NCBI GenBank assembly: GCA_028869975.1
Contig: JAGWQR010000273.1
Coordinates: forward strand, 1-9,863
From: Alphaproteobacteria bacterium
GTDB lineage: Bacteria; Pseudomonadota; Alphaproteobacteria; Sphingomonadales; Sphingomonadaceae
DNA length: 9,863 nt
Reading direction: 5' to 3'
The notes under the pieces are model-generated. The model was not told the origin of the DNA. It did no database searches and saw nothing but the letters and a program-made list of their open reading frames with translations. A program made the translations under genes and the position numbers. This document shows positions 6,067 to 9,863 of this stretch, one piece after another. Position 1 is the first letter of the stretch. Every line of letters starts with the position of its first letter.

Positions 6067-7121
6067 CCCTTGATCCTTTTCCAGACATCAATGAACCGGT
6101 AAACATCGGCGCGGCTGGTCTCCGGCCCGAAACTCACCCGCACCACCTGCCCGGCCTCGGCATCGCTCCAGCCCATCGCCTTCAGGACATGGCTGGGTTT
6201 GATCGTGCCTGAGGAGCAGGCGCTCCCCGCCGACACCGCAATCCCCGCCATATCGAACTGGATGAGCTGCGTGGTTGAAGCCACTCCGGGCATCAGATAG
6301 CTGGCGATGGTGGCAATACGGGGCGCGGTGCGCGCCACCACCTTGCCGCCCGCCGCCACAATCGCGCTATCAAGATGTGCACGCAGATCACCCGCCCGCG
6401 CCATCCAGCTTCGGTTGTCCTCGCAGGCCGCTGCAAAACCAAGCGCACCGGGCAGATTTTCGGTGCCAGGGCGGTAACCCTGCTCCTGTCCGCCGACTGC
6501 GCCGAGCACGCCCAAATCACGCACCAGCAGCGCGCCAATTCCTGGCGGGCCGCCGAGCTTATGTGCCGAAACCGCGATCAGGTCGGCATCCGGGAGCGGC
6601 AGCTTGCCTGCGCTCTGCGCGCAATCGGCAAAGAACAGGCCACCCGCCTTGCGCACCACCGGTACAAGGTCATCAAGCGGTTGCAGCACACCGGTTTCGT
6701 TATTTGCCGCCTGCACTGCGACGAGTGGCATCTTCGCCCCCAAAGCCGCCAGCCGACCGATCAGCGCATCGGCGTGCATCCGGCCATCCTTGCCAACATC
6801 GATGAAATAGGCATCGCCGCGCACCCGATGCACCGCATCATGCTCGGTCGCTGAAACAAACACCGCATCGGCCTGCGTACGGGTCAGCGCCAGCGCAATC
6901 GCCTCGCTCGCGCCACTGGTGAAAATCAGATGATGATCCCAGCCCAACGCCGCCTTGATTCGTGTGCGCGCCTCTTCCAGCGCCGCGCGCGCCGCCCGTC
7001 CCTCGGCATGGGGAGAGGACGGGTTTGCCCAGCGCGCCATGCCTTCCGCCACGGCCGTCCGCGCTTCGGGCAGGATCGGCGTTGTCGCGGCATGATCGAG
7101 GTAAAGGCGGCTGGTCTTCAT
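6063..7121 (-). CDS. Cysteine desulfurase, class I (NifS-like), upstream copy
   Basis: A second, divergent cysteine desulfurase and the first gene of the minus-strand operon. The 352-residue product begins MKTSRLYLDHAATTPILPEA. It has His94 (ATEHDAV), Asp166 and Gln169 (FADCAQSAG), PLP lysine Lys188 (SAHKLGGPPGIGAL) and persulfide Cys302 in SAGSACSSG. GYRPGTENLPGALGF is the NifS-type version of the substrate-binding segment, where the neighbour has the IscS-type GTLSP. The two are therefore diverged paralogues, not a recent duplication. The frame is open up to TTG 7142, but ATG 7121 (or 7124) is preferred: the conserved sequence starts directly after it, and a candidate -10 at 7156-7151 would place transcription initiation close to that TTG. 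No clear Shine-Dalgarno sequence precedes the ATGs. It is shorter than most NifS proteins, with a compact segment after His94, but no catalytic residue is missing. Confidence 0.92.
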   Translation of the reverse strand: MKTSRLYLDHAATTPILPEARTAVAEGMARWANPSSPHAEGRAARAALEEARTRIKAALGWDHHLIFTSGASEAIALALTRTQADAVFVSATEHDAVHRVRGDAYFIDVGKDGRMHADALIGRLAALGAKMPLVAVQAANNETGVLQPLDDLVPVVRKAGGLFFADCAQSAGKLPLPDADLIAVSAHKLGGPPGIGALLVRDLGVLGAVGGQEQGYRPGTENLPGALGFAAACEDNRSWMARAGDLRAHLDSAIVAAGGKVVARTAPRIATIASYLMPGVASTTQLIQFDMAGIAVSAGSACSSGTIKPSHVLKAMGWSDAEAGQVVRVSFGPETSRADVYRFIDVWKRIKG

Positions 7122-7128
7122 CATCACA

Positions 7129-7158
7129 TTGCTAAAAATCAATCAACCCCTATATAGG
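7129..7158. promoter_or_regulatory. Divergent promoter region with palindromic CCTATATAGG
   Basis: A perfect 10-bp palindrome, CCTATATAGG (7149-7158), lies between the divergent desulfurase operon and the hydrolase gene. For the hydrolase, TTGCTA (7129-7134) and TATATA (7151-7156) are 16 bp apart, a good sigma-70-like pair, with transcription expected near 7163. On the minus strand the same TATATA could be the -10 for the desulfurase operon, but its -35 (CCTTTG, 16 bp upstream) is poor. The region is AT-rich against the GC-rich surroundings. A regulator binding the palindrome would act on both directions; this is inference. Confidence 0.45.
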
Positions 7159-7214
7159 ATCAGTCGCAAACGCAAAGGCCCGCCCAGGGTCACCACCAAA
7201 ATTTACGAGCTGTC

Positions 7215-7862
7215 ATGCCTGAAGTCATTTTTCCCGGCCCCGAGGGGCGTCTTGAAGGTCGTTTCAATCCGGGGCCGCGCCCGCGCGCACCGGTCGCACT
7301 GATTATGCATCCGCATCCGCACGCCGGCGGCACGATGAACAACCCGATCGTGCAGGCGCTCTACAAGACGTTCGTGCGGCGGGGCTTTGCCACATTGCGC
7401 TTCAATCTGCGCGGCGTCGGCAAATCGGAAGGAAGTTTCGACAGTGGTGTAGGCGAGCTGTCCGATGCCGCATCGGCGCTCGACTGGGTGCAGAGCGTTC
7501 ACCCGGAAGCGCAGACCACCTGGATTGCCGGGCACAGCTTTGGCGCGCTGATCGGGATGCAGCTCCTCATGCGCCGCCCGGAAATTAAAGGCTTCATCTC
7601 GATCTCTCCGCCGGCAAACATGTATGATTTCACCTTCCTCGCGCCCTGCCCCTCCTCAGGCATCATCATCCAGGGCACACATGATGAAGTTGTGTCGGCA
7701 AGTGCTGTGCAGAAGCTGGTCGACAAACTGCGCACGCAAAAGCATATCACCATTCATCATGACGAGATTCCGCGCGCCAACCACAATTTCCTCAACGAAA
7801 TGCCCGACCTGATGGCCTCGGTGGATCGCTATCTCGACATGCGGCTGGCGATGGATAAATGA
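7215..7862 (+). CDS. Alpha/beta hydrolase (dienelactone-hydrolase-like, COG2945 type)
   Basis: A cytoplasmic alpha/beta-hydrolase-fold protein of 215 residues with no signal peptide. It has the HPHPHAGGTMNNPIVQAL segment (about 32-49) typical of this small subfamily and FNLRGVGKSEG (about 63-73). The nucleophile elbow is GHSFGA with Ser108. Asp157 (GTHDEVV) and His190 (ANHNF) complete a plausible Ser-Asp-His triad. The substrate is unknown; members are annotated only as putative esterases or hydrolases. It is transcribed away from the cysteine desulfurase operon across about 90 bp with a shared promoter region. This suggests, but does not prove, a link to sulfur or Fe-S metabolism. ATG 7215 is the natural start, as PEVIFPGPEGRLEG follows at once. 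No strong ribosome-binding site is visible. Confidence 0.88.
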   Translation: MPEVIFPGPEGRLEGRFNPGPRPRAPVALIMHPHPHAGGTMNNPIVQALYKTFVRRGFATLRFNLRGVGKSEGSFDSGVGELSDAASALDWVQSVHPEAQTTWIAGHSFGALIGMQLLMRRPEIKGFISISPPANMYDFTFLAPCPSSGIIIQGTHDEVVSASAVQKLVDKLRTQKHITIHHDEIPRANHNFLNEMPDLMASVDRYLDMRLAMDK

Positions 7863-7884
7863 TGCTGTGATCGCACAATAATCA

Positions 7885-7896
7885 TTGATTTTTAAT
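7885..7896 (+). promoter_or_regulatory. AT-rich stretch, possible promoter core for the decarboxylase leader
   Basis: The gap between the hydrolase stop and the RNA leader is AT-rich and contains TTGATT (7885-7890) directly followed by TTTAAT (7891-7896). TTTAAT could serve as a -10 and would start transcription around 7902, just before the leader's first repeat. No respectable -35 is spaced correctly from it. Upstream, TGTGATCGCACA (7866-7877) is a weak inverted repeat of unknown role. Confidence 0.25.
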
Positions 7897-7907
7897 TTCA
7901 AGCAACT

Positions 7908-7990
7908 AAGGGACTTCTCCGTCGCCCCAAGGGGACTTCCAATAACCGTAAGGCGACCTTTGCTATGACGAACCATTTTGGAGGTCCCTT
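7908..7990 (+). promoter_or_regulatory. speF-type RNA leader upstream of ornithine decarboxylase
   Basis: Two copies of GGGACTTC lie at 7910-7917 and 7932-7939, and both can pair with the segment holding the ribosome-binding site. AAGGGACUUC (7908-7917) pairs with GAGGUCCCUU (7981-7990) over 10 bp with one G-U. GGGACUUCC (7932-7940) pairs with GGAGGUCCC (7980-7988) over 9 bp with one G-U. The two helices exclude each other. In the first fold an inner stem GUCGCC (7921-7926) with GGCGAC (7952-7957) encloses the second repeat. GGAGG (7980-7984) is the Shine-Dalgarno of the decarboxylase, so translation is the likely point of control. Position, neighbouring gene and sequence agree with the speF motif described upstream of alphaproteobacterial ornithine decarboxylases. 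I make that identification from memory, without a covariance-model search. The ligand is not established here; a polyamine or ornithine is the natural guess. Confidence 0.75.
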
Positions 7991-8024
7991 GAATTGTACA
8001 GCCATCATAACGCGCTGGGGCTAG
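7965..8024 (+). CDS. Possible 19-codon leader peptide overlapping the decarboxylase start
   Basis: ATG 7965 opens a frame encoding MTNHFGGPLNCTAIITRWG, ending at TAG 8022-8024, that is, inside the decarboxylase gene in another frame. Its ribosomes would cross the leader's 3' stem and the decarboxylase start at TTG 7994. It has only a weak AAGG (7950-7953) about 11 nt upstream and no run of Arg, Orn-related or other telling codons. It may be chance, and the RNA fold alone explains the conserved bases. Confidence 0.2.
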   Translation: MTNHFGGPLNCTAIITRWG

Positions 8025-9229
8025 CCCGTCGCACACTTGCCGGTCAAAGGCTCTGCACTGCCTGCGGTGCCGACATTGCCAATACGTCGCCGGTTCAGCC
8101 GGTCATGCTGCTGCGTCCCCATGTGGCGCGCGCTGCTGCCCGCTACTTCGTCGAGCATTTTCACGGGACGACGCTCTATGCGGTGAAAGCGAACCCGTCG
8201 CCTGATCTGCTGCGCGCGCTGTGGCTTGGCGGCATTCGGGCGTTCGATGTTGCCTCGCTCGCTGAAGTGCGGCTGGTGGCGGAAACGCTGCCCGGTGCCC
8301 GGCTCGCCTTCATGCACCCGGTCAAGGCGGAAGAAGCGATTGCCGAAGCCTATCAGGCCTATGGCGTGCGCATCTTCTCGCTCGATTCACATGATGAACT
8401 GGCCAAGATCATGCGCGCCACTGGAAACGCGCCCGACCTGACGCTGTGCGTGCGCATTGCTGTCTCTTCCGAACATGCCAAATTGAGCCTCGCCACCAAA
8501 TTCGGTACCTTGCCGGAAGAACTGCCCGGCCTGCTGATGGCCGCGCGGCAGGCGGCGGATGCGCTGGGCCTCTGCTTTCATGTCGGTTCGCAGACCATGG
8601 CCCCACAGGCCTACAGCCACGCGCTGGAGCGCGCGCGCGCCGCGATTGTTGCCTCGGGGGTGACGGTGGATGTGGTTGATGTCGGCGGCGGGTTCCCCTC
8701 CATCTATCCGGGCATGGAGCCGGAGGCGCTGGGCGGCTACTTCGAGGTTATCCATAAAGGATTTGAGGATTTGCCGATCAGCTATTCTGCCGAGCTGTGG
8801 TGCGAGCCGGGCCGCGCGCTTTCCGCCGAATATAGCTCGCTGATCGTGCGGGTGGAAAAGCGGCGGGGCGATGAGCTGTATATCAATGACGGTGCTTATG
8901 GCGCGCTGTTCGATGCCGCGCATATCGGCTGGCGCTTCCCGGTCAAGCTGCTACGCGCCTCTGGCGCACGCGTGCAAGCGTTCAGCTTCTACGGCCCGAC
9001 GTGCGATGATCTTGACCATATGGCCGGGCCGTTCATGCTGCCCGAGGACATTGCTGTCGGCGATTATATCGAAATCGGGATGCTGGGGGCCTATGGCGCG
9101 GCGATGCGCACCGGCTTCAACGGCTTTGGCATGGGAGAGACGCATATTGTCAGCGATGCGCCGATGGCGAGCATGTATGCGGACGATGAGGGAGTTTCTG
9201 CCCTTCCCCGCCAGCATAAAACCGGCTAA
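7994..9229 (+). CDS. Ornithine/lysine decarboxylase, fold-type III PLP enzyme
   Basis: This enzyme decarboxylates ornithine to putrescine (some relatives also take lysine), the first step of polyamine synthesis. It belongs to the alanine-racemase-fold family shared with eukaryotic ornithine decarboxylase. The 411 residues show the PLP lysine Lys65 (LYAVKANPSPDLLRALW) and FDVASLAEVRLV (about 84-95). FHVGSQ (about 195-200), the phosphate-binding GGGFPSIYPG (about 231-240) and EPGRAL (about 271-276) follow. FYGPTCDDLD carries the catalytic Cys337 and Asp338 equivalents of the second barrel-sheet domain. Ornithine versus lysine preference cannot be read reliably; the speF-type leader favours ornithine. 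The start is TTG 7994, supported by GGAGG at 7980-7984 (9 nt spacing). The first ATG in frame (8105) would still leave the core intact. Extra N-terminal residues include Cys21 and Cys24. The downstream DHS-like gene fits a polyamine operon. Confidence 0.93.
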   Translation: MYSHHNALGLARRTLAGQRLCTACGADIANTSPVQPVMLLRPHVARAAARYFVEHFHGTTLYAVKANPSPDLLRALWLGGIRAFDVASLAEVRLVAETLPGARLAFMHPVKAEEAIAEAYQAYGVRIFSLDSHDELAKIMRATGNAPDLTLCVRIAVSSEHAKLSLATKFGTLPEELPGLLMAARQAADALGLCFHVGSQTMAPQAYSHALERARAAIVASGVTVDVVDVGGGFPSIYPGMEPEALGGYFEVIHKGFEDLPISYSAELWCEPGRALSAEYSSLIVRVEKRRGDELYINDGAYGALFDAAHIGWRFPVKLLRASGARVQAFSFYGPTCDDLDHMAGPFMLPEDIAVGDYIEIGMLGAYGAAMRTGFNGFGMGETHIVSDAPMASMYADDEGVSALPRQHKTG

Positions 9230-9236
9230 TAGATTC

Positions 9237-9278
9237 GCGCGCCGGTAAAGCCCGTATCCCGGCGTGCTTCCTTGTTCC
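9237..9278 (+). terminator. Weak hairpin after the decarboxylase, possible terminator or attenuator
   Basis: GCGCGCCGG (9237-9245) can pair with CCGGCGTGC (9259-9267) over 9 bp with one G-U and a 13-nt loop. The following TTCCTTGTTCC is only partly T-rich. It lies 7 bp after the decarboxylase stop and before the DHS-like gene, so it may reduce read-through rather than stop it fully. Confidence 0.4.
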
Positions 9279-9325
9279 CCGCTTGCGGGATGTGACGCGG
9301 CTCGTATCCCGTGAGTGAACAACAA

Positions 9326-9330
9326 GGAGG
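9326..9330 (+). promoter_or_regulatory. Ribosome-binding site of the DHS-like gene
   Basis: GGAGG within AAGGAGGG lies 5 nt before ATG 9336. This strong Shine-Dalgarno sequence fixes the start. Confidence 0.8.
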
Positions 9331-9335
9331 GTCTG

Positions 9336-9863
9336 ATGACCACGCATATTAACGACACCCGCAAGGCCGAGCTACTGAGCAAAACCGTCGAGCATATCGA
9401 CATCAAGAGCTTCGACGCCCGCCCGATCATCGACGCGATGGGCAAGATGAGCTTCACCAGCCGCGATCTGGCGCGTGCCACCGGCATTTACAACCAGATG
9501 CTCGAAGACCCCGACTGCACCATCTTCCTGGTGATTGCGGGCAGCACATCGGCGGGCGGGTGCATGGATTTGTATGCCGAGCTGGTGCGCTCGAACATGG
9601 TCGATGGCGTGGTCGCCACAGGGGCAACCATCGTCGATATGGATTTCTTTGAAGGGCTGGGCCACAAACATTATCAGGCACTTGAAGTGCCCGATGACGA
9701 CACGCTGCGCAGCCTGCTGATCGACCGTATCTACGACACTTACATCGATGAGGAACAGTTGCAGGATTGCGACCACACCATCCTCAAAATCGCCAACAGC
9801 CTGGAGCCACGTGCTTATTCATCGCGCGCCTTCATCCGCGAAATGGGGCGGTATCTGAGCGAG
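9336..9863 (+). CDS. Deoxyhypusine-synthase-like protein, N-terminal part (runs off the window)
   Basis: The frame from ATG 9336 stays open for 176 codons to the window end and encodes the N-terminal part of a deoxyhypusine synthase family protein. The match is clear at CTIFLVIAGSTSAGG (about 61-75), LVRSNMVDGVVATGATIVDM (about 83-102) and FIREMGRYLSE (about 166-176). These correspond to the NAD-binding Rossmann-like start and the REMGK-type segment of DHS. The family uses NAD to transfer an aminobutyl group from spermidine to a Lys of eIF5A or to another amine. The catalytic lysine lies beyond the window, so activity cannot be judged. Bacteria have no eIF5A, and the neighbouring decarboxylase supplies putrescine. 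A polyamine-forming role such as homospermidine synthesis is therefore the best inference, not a demonstrated function. A ribosome-binding site at 9326-9330 supports the start. Confidence 0.88.
   Translation, partial: MTTHINDTRKAELLSKTVEHIDIKSFDARPIIDAMGKMSFTSRDLARATGIYNQMLEDPDCTIFLVIAGSTSAGGCMDLYAELVRSNMVDGVVATGATIVDMDFFEGLGHKHYQALEVPDDDTLRSLLIDRIYDTYIDEEQLQDCDHTILKIANSLEPRAYSSRAFIREMGRYLSE

Noticed and set aside
5113..6102. 329-codon plus-strand frame opposite the downstream cysteine desulfurase
   Set aside because: It is an antisense shadow of a well-supported gene, with Arg/His-rich composition and no motif.
7866..7877. TGTGATCGCACA as a rho-independent terminator of the hydrolase or a CRP/FNR site
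   Set aside because: The stem is only 4 bp and the following T-stretch is displaced by about 10 bp. It also lacks the spacing of a CRP (TGTGA-N6-TCACA) or FNR box.
9372..9776. Minus-strand frame opposite the DHS-like gene
   Set aside because: The plus strand gives a clear deoxyhypusine-synthase family sequence with a strong ribosome-binding site and is simply cut by the window end.

Overview
The window reads as chromosomal DNA of a GC-rich alphaproteobacterium, most likely Sphingomonadales. The evidence is the rluD-rpoH pair, the heat-shock promoter type in front of rpoH, an alphaproteobacterial speF-type RNA leader before a fold-III ornithine decarboxylase, and the protein sequences. The order is inferred from these, not measured. 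Nearly all of it is housekeeping sequence. I see no insertion sequence, prophage, CRISPR array or tRNA.

Layout. Positions 1-91 (minus strand) hold the N-terminus of a probable DNA methyltransferase cut by the window edge. It is divergent from rluD (195-1148, 23S rRNA pseudouridine synthase). Next come rpoH (1205-2128, heat-shock sigma factor, behind a sequence that looks like its own sigma-32 promoter) and mtgA (2161-2856, peptidoglycan glycosyltransferase). mtgA converges on dnaX (4460-2862, clamp-loader tau/gamma) with only 5 bp between the stop codons. Directly upstream of dnaX on the same strand is the 4.5S SRP RNA (about 4603-4510). Upstream of that is a compact minus-strand operon of two different class I cysteine desulfurases (7121-6063 and 6066-4975, overlapping by 4 bp) and an adrenodoxin-type [2Fe-2S] ferredoxin (4971-4636, 3 bp gap). 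An alpha/beta hydrolase (7215-7862, plus strand) diverges from this operon across a short promoter region centred on the palindrome CCTATATAGG.

The right end is a polyamine module on the plus strand: an RNA leader (about 7908-7990), a PLP-dependent ornithine/lysine decarboxylase starting at TTG (7994-9229), and a deoxyhypusine-synthase-like protein cut by the window end (9336-9863). The decarboxylase should supply putrescine. The deoxyhypusine-synthase homologue probably makes a larger polyamine such as homospermidine, since bacteria lack the eIF5A substrate of the eukaryotic enzyme.

The most interesting parts are the leader, where two GGGACTTC repeats compete to pair with the ribosome-binding site, and the decarboxylase/DHS-like pair behind it. 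The tandem desulfurase-ferredoxin operon with no visible scaffold gene, and the conserved SRP RNA-dnaX arrangement, are also worth attention.
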